In this document: positions 11,304 through 22,090 of the stretch, one piece after another
Layout of the letters: each line of letters opens with the position of its first letter
Position numbering within the stretch: the first letter of the stretch is position 1
Assembly: GCF_963259705.1 (NCBI RefSeq)
Contig: NC_081840.1
Location: 116,425,074 to 116,489,073 of the forward strand
Length of the DNA stretch: 64,000 nucleotides
Direction of reading: 5' to 3'
Source of the DNA: Myotis daubentonii
Lineage: Eukaryota; Chordata; Mammalia; Chiroptera; Vespertilionidae
Translations under genes and position numbers: made by a program
The notes under the pieces: generated by a model
Databases searched by the model: none
The model's input: the letters and a program-made list of their open reading frames with translations, nothing else
What the model was told of the DNA's origin: nothing

Positions 11304-11999
11304 CTAGAGGCCCGTTGCAGGAAGATTCCTGCAAGAATAGGGCTTCCAGCGGCTGGAGTGAATCAGAGAGGGAAGTGAAACCCGCTGAGGCAGGCTTCGC
11401 TCCCACTCTGAGACGCTGCAGCTGGGTTTCCCCTCCCACTCCCAGCCACTCCTGCTGGGTTTCCTCTCCTGCTCCCAGCCACTCCTGCTGCATTTCCCCT
11501 CCCATTCCCAGGTGGTGTGGTGGGTTTCCCCTCCCACTCCCAGGCGCTGCCCCTTCTCCTCCAAGCTGCTGCCCCTCCAGCTCGCAGCGCTGTGGCTGGT
11601 CTTGCCCTCCAACCTCCCGCCTCCCACCTCCGCAGCCTTGGCTCCGTTTCTATCCTCAGAGCCTCTACTTAGCGCCCTTCTGTACTGCTTGGCATCCATG
11701 TTGTCCTCATTCTTCCCTGGCAACTGGTATATGCAAATTGACCGCCATCTTTTAGCTTCTATAATTGAAACATTGTATCTTTTGGAGCTGTTGCTTCAGG
11801 AGCTCAGAGCCAGGTGGTGGCAGGCAGGGAACCTTGGCTTCCTCCGTCACTGGAGCAAGAAAGCCTCATGTTTGCTTCGATTGCCTGGCTGTCGGCTGCC
11901 ATCTTGGCTGGCACTTAATTTGAATATCTCGCTGATTAGCCAATGGGAAGGGTAGCACAGTTATGGCTAATTACCATGTTTCTCTATGATTAGATAGGA
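11304..11999 (-). mobile_element. HeliBat Helitron with own 3' hairpin
   Basis: 3' end at left: CTAGAGGCCCGTTGCAGG with hairpin GCAGGAAGATTCCTGC. 5' end at right: minus strand TCCTATCTAATCATAGAG. It has CCAAT (AGCCAATGGGAAG), a YY1-like AAGATGGCAGCC and, between 11389 and 11560, four to five imperfect units of about 37 bp built on TTTCCCCTCCCACTCCCAG. Its 5' half is like the B-type at 12963-13604 but it retains a terminator. It abuts neighbours with zero spacer on both sides. Confidence 0.88.
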
Positions 12000-12962
12000 C
12001 TAGAGGCCCGGTGCACAAAAATTTGTGCACTCGGCGGGGAGGGGGAGTCCCTCAGCCCAGCCTATGCCCTCTCCCAGTCTGAGACCCCTCGGGAGAAAAC
12101 GACCTGCTGGCTTAGGCCTGCTCCCCGGTGGCAGAGGGTAGGCCCAACCCCTAGGTGCAGCCCCTGGTTTGGCTCAGAGCAGGGCCGATTGGGGGGTTGG
12201 GGCAACGCCCCCTGTCACACTCAAGGCAGGGTCGATGGGGAGGTTGCGGCGCCACCCCCTTTCACGCACAGAGCAGGGTCAATCAGGGGTTTGGGGCGCT
12301 GCACCCTGTCACACTCAGGGCAGGACCGATGGGGAGGTTATGGTTCTACCCCATCATACACAGAGCAGGGGAGCAGTTGGGGTGCCGCCCTCTATCACCC
12401 ACAGAGCAGGGCTGATCAGGGGGTTGGGGCGCTGCCCCCTGTCACTCACAGAGCAGGGCCCATCAGGGGGGTTGGGGCTCTGTACCATGTCACACACAGA
12501 GCAGGGTTGATAGGGGAGTTGGGGCACTGGCCCCTGTCACAAACAGAGCAAGGCGGGTCAGGGGGTTGGGGCACCGCACCCTGTCACACTCAGGGCAGGG
12601 CTGATGGGGAGGTTATGGCTCTACCCCGTCACACACAGATCAGGGCCCATGGGGGGGGTGGGGTTGGGGTTGGGGTGCCGCACCCTGTCACACACAGAGC
12701 CGCAGGGCGATCAGGGGGTTGAGGAGCTCCCTCCGATCAGGCACAGAGCAGGGTTGAAAAGGGGGTTGGGCTGCCTTCCCCTGTCACGAACAGAGCAGGG
12801 CCAATAGGGAGGTTGTGGCTCTGCCCCCTGTCACACGCAGAGCCGCAGGGCGATCAGGGGGTTTGGGTGCTGCTCCCTGTCACGCTGATCCCAGTGCCGG
12901 CAGGCCTTGTGGCTCCGCTGATCCCGGTGCTGGGAGGCATAATACCTTTTTACTCTATAGGA
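12000..12962 (-). mobile_element. A-type HeliBat with expanded minisatellite
   Basis: The 3' end at left is CTAGAGGCCCGGTGCAC with hairpin GTGCACAAAAATTTGTGCAC, and the next 150 bp match the A-type elements at 37584 and 51414 (CCCTCAGCCCAGCCT, CTGCTGGCTTAGGCC). The middle is replaced by a G-rich tandem array. The 5' end at right (minus TCCTATAGAGTAAAAAGG) abuts a B-type element with the fused CTCTA/TCC junction. Confidence 0.85.
12160..12880. repeat. G-rich minisatellite, about 15 units of 46-50 bp
   Basis: Units contain GGGGGTTGGGGC, then a CACCCTGTCACAC stretch, then CAGAGCAGGGC. Anchors recur at 12177, 12268, 12361, 12401, 12449, 12499, 12545, 12591, 12637, 12698, 12741, 12791 and 12838, among others. 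Units diverge from each other by several bases. Runs of G4 to G7 could support quadruplexes. It lies inside one Helitron, creates long spurious open frames, and is not a CRISPR array because units are contiguous without unique spacers. Confidence 0.9.
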
Positions 12963-13604
12963 TAGAGGCCTGGTGCACGGGTGGGGGCCGGCTGCTTTGC
13001 CCTGAAGGGTGTCCTGGATCAGGTTGGGGGTCCCCACTGGGTTGCCTGGCTAGCCTGGGTGAGGGGCTGATGGCTGTTTGAAGCTGGTCACACACCCTTC
13101 AGGGTGGGGGTCCCCACTCGGGTGTCTGGCCAGTCTGGGTGAGGGGCTGAGGCTGTTTTTAGGCTGGCGGGTGACTGAAGCTCCCAACCGCTCCTCTTTT
13201 TCTTTTTTTTAATTCTGGGCCAGCTTTAGCTCTGAGGCTTGGCTCCAGCTCTTAGGCCTCGGCTGCTGAAAGCAGGTATCTGGTTTGTTTGGGTTCTATA
13301 ATCGAAATACTGTTTCAACTCCAGCTCTGAGATCCCGGCTGGCTGAAAGCAGGTTTCTGGGGTTTTGTTTAGCTTCTATGTTTGTAACAATGTTTCAAAC
13401 TGCAAGCTCAGAGGCTGGCAGCCGCAGGCGGGGAACGTTGGAGTCCTCTGTCACTGAAACAAGCAAGCCTCCTCTTCGCTTCAAGCTGCCCTGCTGCCCG
13501 CCACCATCTTGGCTGGCATTTAATTTGCATATTGCCCTGATTAGCCAATGGGAAGGGTAGCGGAGGTACGGCTAATTACCATGTTTCTCTTTTTTTAGAT
13601 AGGA
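12963..13604 (-). mobile_element. B-type HeliBat, fused to the A-type element at its 3' side
   Basis: 5' end at right: minus strand TCCTATCTAAAAAAAGAG, then CATGGTAATTAGCC, CCAAT and AAGATGGTGGC. 3' end at left reads GTGCACCAGGCCTCTA with no flanking palindrome, unlike the A-type terminator. Two units of the roughly 80-bp GGTTGCCTGGC..GGGGCTGA repeat lie at 13010-13160. Plus-strand flank at the right is T at 13605, where the host L1 resumes. Confidence 0.87.
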
Positions 13605-13735
13605 TATGCATAACCTATGGACACAGACCTGAGGCACAGGATGGGGGTGGGCTATATGGTGTCAATGGGTTAAAAAAGGGGGTATATGTAACACTTTAAG
13701 CAACAAAGATTAAACATACATAAATAAATAAATAG
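13605..13735 (+). mobile_element. L1 3' end, part after the Helitron block
   Basis: Resumes with TATGCATAACC and CATGG/TATGGACACAGAC, the same order as the intact L1 3' end at 57900-58020, and ends in an A-rich (TAAA)n-like tail near 13715-13735. Together with 4166-9772 it completes a nearly full-length L1. Confidence 0.85.
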
Positions 13736-15120
13736 CTATGATAACTTAAGGACATAATGATTCTTCCAGTAAGCATTTATACTGCTATTACTCAATCACA
13801 ACATATGAAACTGTCTAAGAGGCAAATCCAAATCTCCAAGATTAACAGGGACTTCAGCTTTCTGGAAAGAAAGACAAACAGTCCTATCAAAATGTTTGAA
13901 TCCAGCCTCTTAAATGTTCTTCTTGAAAGCCCCAAGACTTCACAAAAGTTCTTTCCGAAACACAAACTAAAGCCCTATTTTCCTCATTTATCTCCTTATT
14001 GTGACTCTCATCCTCTCATTCTTTTGAATATAAAATGGATAAAGATAGACTCAGTTGGAGATCTCAAGGCTATGTCCAGCCAGCTCCTCTTTAATGCTCT
14101 CCACAACACACCACAAAACAATGTGTGTAGGTACATATATTTTATGGCTTTTCATATTTATTGAAAGAGTGCAACTTCTATTTCTTGTTTCAAACTTACT
14201 GGAAATGTGTTTTTCCATTGTAACTGACCTTTGCTTGTAATAGCTGATAAATTCCTAACAACATTTCTATGATTACATCAGCACTCAAATAGTTTAAAGT
14301 AAAATACAGTTATTATGACAGATTTCATATTATTCATACCTACAGAAATTAAAACTAATCTTGAAGCAAGACCCATCTCATGGCTAGGGTATATAAGATG
14401 TTTATTTTTTTGTTTTTGTTATTTTTTTTTAATCTTAATTAAGCTACTGAAAATGTGAATTATCCTTGACCAAATCCTCAATGAAAATTGCACTAGCTTT
14501 GTGTGGGGGCACCTGAGAGAACATTTGAGCCAACTTCTCTATTTGACAGAGAGAATATTGAGGTCCAGCTGTCCTGGAGAACAATACAGGCAAGATTGAG
14601 TGTGGGGCTCGATCATGCCAGCTTTGGGGATGATGTTCCTCCCACAGAAGGATAATTAACAGACTAATTATGTAATTTCTCTAAGGAAGCTCAGATTTTA
14701 TATGTAACAAGTAATCATGTATATAAATCTGTTATATCACCTATCATGTGAAAATAGTGAATGAATTTTGGCTAAAGGTGGGAATTATTTCTAGGGTGAT
14801 ATGACTTAAAATATGGGTTATGTTTGTATTTGGCATTCACTTTGGGGCTCTAAAGAGATCAGTACTCATCTTCTGAAGCAAGAGGTCTAAAGAAGAGGAT
14901 TGTATGCAGGCTTTTCAGGAAAGATATAAGAGCCATGGAGAGAGGGAAAACAACACAACTGAATCATCAAATATGAGGATAAACTCTCAAATGGTGGGTC
15001 TCAATTTTTATTGTGATGTACCTCATCTGGGAATTTGTATAGTGTACCCCAGGAACAACAGATTTAATTACCCAAGAGAGAAAGATGTCCCTGCCTCTTC
15101 TCCCCTTGGCATCAAACACC
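13736..15120. other. Unassigned DNA, T-rich patch at 14400-14432
   Basis: No transposon ends recognised. One open frame of 135 codons (13757-14164) shows no family features and sits in AT-rich DNA, so I do not call it a gene. A T-rich low-complexity patch lies at 14400-14432. Confidence 0.5.
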
Positions 15121-15124
15121 CCAG

Positions 15125-15240
15125 ATCTTTCTTTAAAAAAAGACATTTAATGAACATTTTTACTATGTGCTTTATATTTACACCATCATTAATAGCTGAG
15201 GAAACTAAAGCATCGAGAAGTTATGGACCTGTCTAAGGTA
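15125..15240 (-). mobile_element. Possible MIR fragment
   Basis: CTGAGGAAACTAAAGCATCGAG at 15197-15218 followed by TTATGGACCTGTCTAAGG resembles the reverse complement of the MIR core (GAAACTGAGGC...GGTTAAGT...CCAAGGTC). It is heavily decayed and short, so the call is weak. Confidence 0.35.
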
Positions 15241-15354
15241 TAGACATATTGGGTTGAGGGGGGAGGAGGCTGATGTTTTAGGCTCAAGCCCCTCAATTAT
15301 ATTCTGAATAAGTAAGATTACTGAGTGTGTTTATTCTTTTTTGTTGTTTTGGCC

Positions 15355-16522
15355 TATTAGTTCAACTGGTATACCATTATGTTGAATGATTATAGATATC
15401 TCCCCTTTTACCCGACTTTGCTCCCCACCTCCCAGCCCCTATGTCCCACACCCTCCAGGTCTTCACCACCCTATTGTCCATGTACATGGGCTAAGCATGT
15501 AAGTGTATCAGTTATTTGGTTTATCCCTCCTCCACCCCTCACCCACACATCAAGGTATGTCAGTCTTTTCCATGCCTTTATGCTTTGGGTCTTATTTTGG
15601 TGGTCAATTCATTTTGTTCATTAGATTCCATAAATAAGTGAGATCATAGATATTTGTCTTTCTCAGGTTGGCTTATTTCACTTAGCATAATATTCGCTAG
15701 GTCCATCAATGCTGTCCCAAAGGTTAAGAGATACATCTTCTTTATAGCTGCATAGTATTCCATTGTGTAAATGTCCCACAGCTTTTATATTCCAGTGATT
15801 CTCAACCTGTGGTCACGACCCCTTTGGGGGTCGAACGACCCTTTCACAGGGGTCGCCTAAGACCATCCTGCATATCAGATATTTACATTATGATTCATAA
15901 CAGTAGCAAAATTACAGTTATGAAGTAGCAACGAACATAATTCTATGGTTGAGGGTCACAACATGAGGAACTGTATTTAAAGGGCCAGAAGTTTGAGAAC
16001 CACTGTTTTATATCCATTCATCTACTGATGGGCACATGTGATGTTTCCAAATCTTAGCTATTGTAAATAATGCTGCTAGGAACATAAAGGTGCATATATT
16101 TCTTCTGATTGGTGTTTCAGGGTTTTTAGAACATATTCCTAGCAGTGGGTCAAAGGGCAGTTCCATTTTTAATTTTTTGAGGAAACTCCATACTGTTTTC
16201 CATAGTTACAGAGCACCAGTTGCGTTCCCACCAGCAGTGTATCAGAGTTCCCTTTTTTACACATACTAGTACTTGCCAGCACTTGTCATCTTTTGAGTTG
16301 TTGATGGTAGCCATTCTGACAGGTGTGAGGTGATATCTCACTGTCATTTTAATTTGCATCTCTCTGATGATTAGTGATACTGAGCATTTTTTCATATGTC
16401 TCTTGGCCATCTGTATGTCCACTTTGGGTCCTCTGCTCATTTTTAAATTGGATTGTTTGTCTTCCTTTTACTAAGTTGTATGCGTTTCTTATATATTTTG
16501 GAAATTAACCCTGTAACAGATT
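15355..16522 (-). mobile_element. 5'-truncated L1, minus strand, split by a hAT element
   Basis: 3' UTR at left (CACCCTATTGTCCATG) runs into the ORF2 C-terminal region in reverse (GGCTTATTTCACTTAGCATA, TCTACTGATGGGCAC, TTTTTAATTTTTTGAGGAAA). It ends near 16522 at the sequence that normally reads ATTAACCCTTTATCAGAT. About 1.0 kb of L1 is present once the hAT insertion at 15791-16005 is removed. All frames are broken. Confidence 0.9.
15791..16005. mobile_element. hAT (Charlie-like) non-autonomous element with 8-bp target duplication
   Basis: Terminal inverted repeats CAGTGATTCTCAACCTG (15793-15809) and TTTGAGAACCACTG (15992-16005) are near-complementary. The interior GGTCACGACCCCTTTGGGGG then TCGAACGACCCTTTCACAGG is the widespread mammalian URR1/Charlie-derived sequence. 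TTTTATAT at 15783-15790 and 16006-16013 is a perfect 8-bp target duplication, the hAT size. At about 215 bp it has no transposase. Confidence 0.92.
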
Positions 16523-17140
16523 TCCAGCCCTGGGCTGTTCCCCCTTGCCTCTGGTCCCTGCAGGTTGGGTCAAAGCAGCTGTTTTGCTGGTGGGAATGAG
16601 AGCACCTCTCCTGCATTCCAGTGGGCAGGGCTGACCCTCCTTCCTGGTCCTACTGTCTAGCCACCCTGTGCCACCAGCATAAGTTCCTCCAAGAAATAAA
16701 AGGTCCCCCCCCAGATTCAACGCTGGGTGTGTCCTTCATAGCCCTCCATTGGAGGCTGGCCCTGAGCTCCACTGCATGGCCCTTCCCACTGATCAGGAGG
16801 AGCTTCCAGGCTGTGCCATGGCGGGGTGCTAGCCTGCTCTATCCAGGGACTTTAGCCCCAGGCTTCTACTGCTGCACCCACTCTGCAGTTTCCACAGCCA
16901 GTGCCCTGGGGTCTCTTCTCTCAGTCCCAGGCAGTCCTGTCTCACTCACAAATCTGCAGCCTCTTCAGTCTCCTCAGGTCATCAGTTCTGGTAGGTCCAC
17001 AGCAGGGGAGGCTACATCCACCTCCCAGTCTTCAGTGCAGTTCCTGCTCCAGATCCCTGGTTTTATCCTGCATCTAGAAGGGTTCAGGAATCTGGAGAAT
17101 AGGCTGCTAGTAAATTAAATAAACTAGACATGAAATATAA
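16523..17140. other. GC-rich unassigned block
   Basis: Pyrimidine-rich, GC-rich DNA next to the L1 5' break, with an AATAAA-like AAATAAAAGG at 16694 and a C run at 16706. It may belong to an LTR or an L1 leader in this lineage, but I cannot name it. A 165-codon open frame on the plus strand shows no recognisable domain. Confidence 0.4.
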
Positions 17141-18080
17141 ATTTGGAAGGCATTTTGGGGGGGGGGGGGCTGATGGAGCTTAGCTTTAGTAGCTAAGTTC
17201 CCCGAGTCTCTGGACCCCTAGCTTTTAATTAACACATTTTGCCCTATAGCAAAGCAGATAAACATATCAAAGGTAAAGTTTGGTAAACAATAAAGTATTA
17301 TCAGGTTGGGGGAACTGCCTTCAGCTGTCTGGCCGCAAGCAATAATGTATGCAGATTTTCAGCCCTGCTGAAGCCTCAAGGCTCATCAACCTTTTGATGA
17401 ACTTCTTGCATAATTATGACATGCTGGAATTAGCCTCCAGCACCCGGCAGTGGAGCCCAGCAGCTGGGCTCTAGGGCCGCAGTGGCAGCACAGTAGTGGT
17501 GGCAGTGGGTAAGTCCACAGCAAGGGTGAGAGTTCTGTTATCTCAGTGGTGATAATGTGGCATTTGCAAGCGGTCCAGGCTGGCTCTCCATTAGTGGCGT
17601 GGGGTCCCGCTGGTGTCTGCTTAGGTGTGCTTCGGGTCTGGGCGGTTTTCTTGGCCAGTGGGCGGGGTCCAGGGCAGGGTGCCTGTGGATTTGGGCCAGG
17701 CTGCAGTGAGTCTGGGTGCCCAGCCACTGCTGCTCCCCACAGCCTCCTCCTGAGGAGGACCTTATAAAACCTTCACACGGTGCGGTCTCCAAGCTGGAGC
17801 CGCACCAGGGGAGTGACTGTGGAGGTAGTAGTGGCTCCAGTGTCAGGAGAGCCCACACTTCCCGCCCCCAAGACTCCCAAATGCTGTCTGACTGACCCCC
17901 TCTCTCTTTCTCACACTCACACACACACACACACACGCACACGCACACACACACACACACCTTCACCCTCCCTCACTCCTTCACACTCTCACCTTCACTC
18001 CGGTCCTGCTGGCCTCCATGTTAGGAATTTCCCAGAAATTTCTATAACCATGGTTTAGTCCCTGAGGCTGGTGAGCCACT
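17141..18080 (+). other. Possible LTR-like block with a TATA box
   Basis: A GC-rich 0.9-kb block contains a 13-base G run (17157-17169), a TATAAAA at 17763-17769 and a CA microsatellite downstream. GC-rich sequence with a central TATA box fits a solo LTR, but I could not find matching TG..CA ends or a target duplication. It could equally be a divergent L1 leader. Treat as unassigned. Confidence 0.3.
17911..17960. repeat. (CA)n microsatellite
   Basis: About 50 bp of CA dinucleotides with a few CG interruptions (GCACACGCACAC). It is polymorphism-prone. Confidence 0.97.
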
Positions 18081-18091
18081 AAATGCAGAAG

Positions 18092-18095
<4 letters not shown>

Positions 18096-18129
<34 letters not shown>
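18096..18129. repeat. (CA)n microsatellite
   Basis: Pure run of about 17 AC units, 135 bp downstream of the first CA tract. Confidence 0.97.
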
Positions 18130-18130
<1 letters not shown>

Positions 18131-20246
18131 TAAATCAAAGTTGTCCATACAAGTTTTATATATGTCATGAAAATATCTACCATTAAAAGTAGATTTTCTG
18201 GCACTATTATATTTTTGGTACTTTTATATCTGAAACTTCCAAACCTGAAAGAAATGATGTTGAACCCAGATGGTAATGAAGCTGGCTTTAAGGAAGCAGC
18301 AGGGTAGGAAATACCTAGGCACTTCATACCAGCAAATCAGCTGCATTTATCTGGCAAATAAACAAAATTGTGAATCATCTCCTTGCCTAAAGTTGCTCAT
18401 TCTTTGGAGCATAATTTTCACAACAGAAAACAGAATATTGCTGTGTTTGCTCATGTTACAGCCAAGAATGATAGCAAACAGAAATGATTACTAAAACATT
18501 TGGACATGATACATTTACATTAGTAAATCCATAAAATCCCATCTGCAGCTTCTTAATAGTATATAAACCTAGATCAGCTTTGATCAATAGCAGCAAGTGG
18601 TTAGCTTGAAAAAATTGATTTTGTCTTTTCTTTTTTGGATCCTGTTGTTAAGGTGATTTACTGATTGAATTTTGGATCTCATGCACAAAGACGGAAGATT
18701 AGTAGCATTTTTTGGAATATAAATGAATACTCTATTATGGGATTAATTTCTAAATTTTAAATTTTAATTTCTAAATTTTAATTGAACGTGTTCTTTTTAT
18801 TTTGTTCATATTAACAATCAGAATTCTAATCATTTGCATGTTCCCATGGAAGTACTGCTATGTTGAAAAAAAGAAGCAAAGGTGGTAAGCTATATAAACT
18901 ATAAAGTTTCAGTTCCATGGCCACATTAAGATCATAAAATATCAGAGACAGATCTCCAGCATAAAGCCATCTTGTTGTTATTTTAATCCATAAAAAAGTG
19001 ACTGATAAAAATATGTTCACTGAATATATGGCGTTTCCTTTTCCTTTGATGACTTCTCCCGATCAGCTATATAACAAGTCACCTAAACATATCAAATTGC
19101 TTTTAGCGTGTACTCATATAAGGCTACTAGCTGAGCTTCTTGCTCAGAGGCATGAAAATAAACACCAGACCTCCAGTTCTTCCCCACATCAAAACAGGAC
19201 ATAAAATATTAGAAAGAATCACAGAGGGAATGAGAACAGGCTACCATCTGGGGAAATCTTTTGAGCAGAATCTATTTCACCTCCCAGAAAGCAGACATTA
19301 AACCACACCACACCTTTTTATCATCTCTCCCCACCACATAACCACATTTCATGAATGAAATAGCATGACCTATAAAATATAATGTCCCAGTTAAGACTGA
19401 TTCAATAAGATGGTATATGATTTCTTAAGACCAAAATACTAACATTAGCAAGTAACTGAAGTAGTAGGTCCATTTTTGTGACTATATGCTTCTGGGTGTC
19501 CATTTATTTATGCTCAGTCTAAGGATATTTAACTACTAGCATGACATTTAACACTGTACATAAAATTATTTTGCCTTTCATCAAAAATTCTTATATTGTA
19601 AACTAACTTGTAACTGCTGTATATGATAATTTAAAATTTTTAAAATAGGGATAGGTCTACAGATTTAGCTCACACTCAAAAAAAAAAAAAGATGAATTGT
19701 GAAAGAATATAAAACAGTACCTGGAGATAACAAACATTGGAACAAGGTAAGATTTCCAGCATTTAACTTGTCATTCTATTAGCAATTGAACAATTCTAGG
19801 AGTAACAGGTTAATTCAAAATAGTCTAAATATTTTGTATACGCATTTTATACACAATATTTTTTTAAAAAAAAACAGTTTCTTTAGCTCTAATTAGTAGA
19901 TAAAAAGTAGAATCCAACCATATGATGCACAGCTAATAGCTAATAATTTTCTTCTTTATAAACATCAAAACTCAAATATAAATTCAAATAAACCATTTAT
20001 GGCATACAGTTCACTTACACAATGAGGATTTATGCAAATGATGTAGAGATATGTTAAATTTTTCTAACTTTTTTACAATTTTTATTTAATTTTTTCTTTT
20101 ATTTTATCTAGAAACTATACATTAAAATAATAGAATTTGGGGATTTATTTCTAAAGTATCTGGCAATTCTTTTTTATTTTGTTTAATCCTGCTAGGAGAT
20201 GATATTTCAATTTTGTCATAGCTGACAGTGAGGAATTGATGATATG
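18130..20246. other. AT-rich unassigned DNA
   Basis: About 2.1 kb without recognisable transposon ends or coding signature. It contains an imperfect local repeat of TTTCTAAATTTTAA at 18748-18780 and an A run at 19679-19690. Confidence 0.5.
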
Positions 20247-20259
20247 AGAATATCATACT

Positions 20260-20457
20260 GCCCTAACCGGTTTGGCTCAGTGGATAGAGCGTCGGCCTGT
20301 GGACTGAAACGTCCAAGGTTCGATTACTGTCAAGGGCATATATCTTGGTTGCAGGCACATCCCCAGTAGGAGGTGTGCAGGAGGCAGCTGATTAATGTTT
20401 TTAACTCTCTATCCTTCTCCCTTCCTCTCTGTAAAAAAATCAATAAAATATTAAAAA
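20260..20457 (+). mobile_element. Ves SINE, plus strand, with target duplication
   Basis: Starts GCCCTAACCGGTTTGGCTCA with the A box TGGCTCAGTGGAT and a B-box-like GGTTCGATTACTGTC. A pyrimidine-rich CCTTCTCCCTTCCTCTCTG tract leads to the A-rich end. AGAATATCATACT (20247-20259) and AGAACATCATACT (20458-20470) form a 13-bp target duplication with one mismatch. Confidence 0.95.
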
Positions 20458-20470
20458 AGAACATCATACT

Positions 20471-21984
20471 AATTTTATAAGTGTCTTCTACTCCCTAAAT
20501 ATTGCATAGTCCTCTTTTCATAGAGTTTGATGAGCTACCCTTTTGAATTGATGTAGTGAGATAAACTGGATATGTCTTGGAAAATAAGTGTTTATTCAAT
20601 TTGGATAGGTCCTCTACTTGGGTTATTCAATCGTCAGAAATTCATATTTCTAACTAAAAGTTTTAAAGTGATCTCACCCTTTTAAAATTTTAAATCTAGA
20701 AAAACTTCTACATTTTAAAAATAAGTGGGAGTTGGACCAATTGGAAGTCTTGACAGCAAGACATAAATTATTGCTCTTCTACATTATTAGGTAAATTCTA
20801 CAAGTTCATTTCTTTTTAAATATGTACTCTAATTTCCTGAACTTTTTCTAGATATTTTTGTATGCAGTAATTACCTCAGCACATTAGGAATAGTGAGAGC
20901 TCCAAACATTTTATTTGAATTAAATACGTTGTTTTCCTTTTGGAAAAACCTCAACTTATCCCTCCTCCAGTTTTCCGCCATCCTCTTTGGTAGACCCTGA
21001 TTACTTTTAAATATACTCCACCAACTGTTCTTTTGTCCTAACACTGTACCAAACTTCAGCCACATACTAATTCTGACACCACAAAATGTAGGAGAAATCA
21101 TACAAAAGAAATTCAAGGAATTGGCATGTTTCTAAAGAGGCTTTTAAAAATAAAACCTAGATTTTTCAGCTATTTTGCACTGGAAAATGTTGACCTCTCT
21201 GTTTTCTCTATTCAGCTTCTTGAGACTATAGAGAAACCTTGCCTGCCTCCCAACAGAGCCTGTACAGCAATATAAAGTGGGAAATCATAGACTCTCCCAT
21301 AGCACTTGCTTTGTATGTGGTTCATTTTATGGGAGCACCTGTTCATGTAGATAAATGATGTCAAACTTGGATGTCAGCCTAAAAGACAGTGACTTCAGTG
21401 TGGGGAGGCAAGCAAGAGTTGGCCCTGCTTGCAGGAGTCGAGTTCATTCAGCCTCTGTAATCAGGCCTGAAGGGCCAACATTTGCAGCAGCTGGTTGGAC
21501 CTCCTACACGTCTGCTCATCCTGCTTACTGTGGAAGAAACGCTGCGTATTTATAAACACAAATCCTGAGGTAGCAGCTATCTCCGGCCATAACCTAAAAT
21601 AGGCCTTCTAGTCTATATTCACAGCTTGCTGATTAAAGGGTCCATTTGAATGAACATGGTCTTATGTAAATAATTTGAAGTGTGGCAATTATCACAAGGG
21701 TACACGTCCAACAGGCTTTGTTTAGCTTCACTTGTTGCCGATTCTACAATAAAGAGGATATTTCTGAGTGTAGAAATAGTTGATATCAAGAGCACTTATC
21801 AAAACCACACAAGGTATTTCTTGTCAAAATATACAAACTACCTTTTAGATCACATCTTCATCAGTCCAAAGTTAAAAGAAGTCTTAATATTAACCTGGGA
21901 TAGTAATCAACTCTACTAGAAATCAAAGTCATCTTAGAACCAGTTTAACCCCCAAATAAATAGCACTGACTTTATGAAAACAGA
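20471..21984. other. Unassigned DNA
   Basis: No named repeat found. The stretch 21380-21560 is GC-richer than its surroundings, with a 66-codon frame of no family resemblance. It could be a conserved non-coding element or old repeat; sequence alone does not decide. Confidence 0.45.
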
Positions 21985-22090
21985 TAAATGCTTTACAGTT
22001 TACAAATCACTTTCATAATTATAGTTGAGTAGGACTATATTTACACATGTGGAAAACACTAGCATATAGAAAGTGGAAAAAGCAAGGGTG
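21985..22090 (-). mobile_element. Decayed MIR-like fragment
   Basis: TGCTTTACAGTTTACAAATC then ACTTTCATAATTATAGTTGA and a run resembling TTTACACATGTGGAAAAC follow the order of the 3' part of MIR-family elements in reverse (AAAGCACTTTCA, TTTACAGATGAGGAAAC). Divergence is high, as expected for an ancient tRNA-derived SINE. Confidence 0.5.

Noticed and set aside
12189..12722. 177-codon open frame, the longest in the window
   Set aside because: It runs through the 46-50 bp G-rich minisatellite of a Helitron; the protein is a repeat of the unit translated in shifting frames, with no domain.
12160..12880. CRISPR-like array
   Set aside because: Units are contiguous and similar throughout with no unique spacers, in a mammalian Helitron.
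13757..14164. 135-codon open frame
   Set aside because: Length is possible by chance in AT-rich DNA. I see no domain, no splice-site support and no codon bias.
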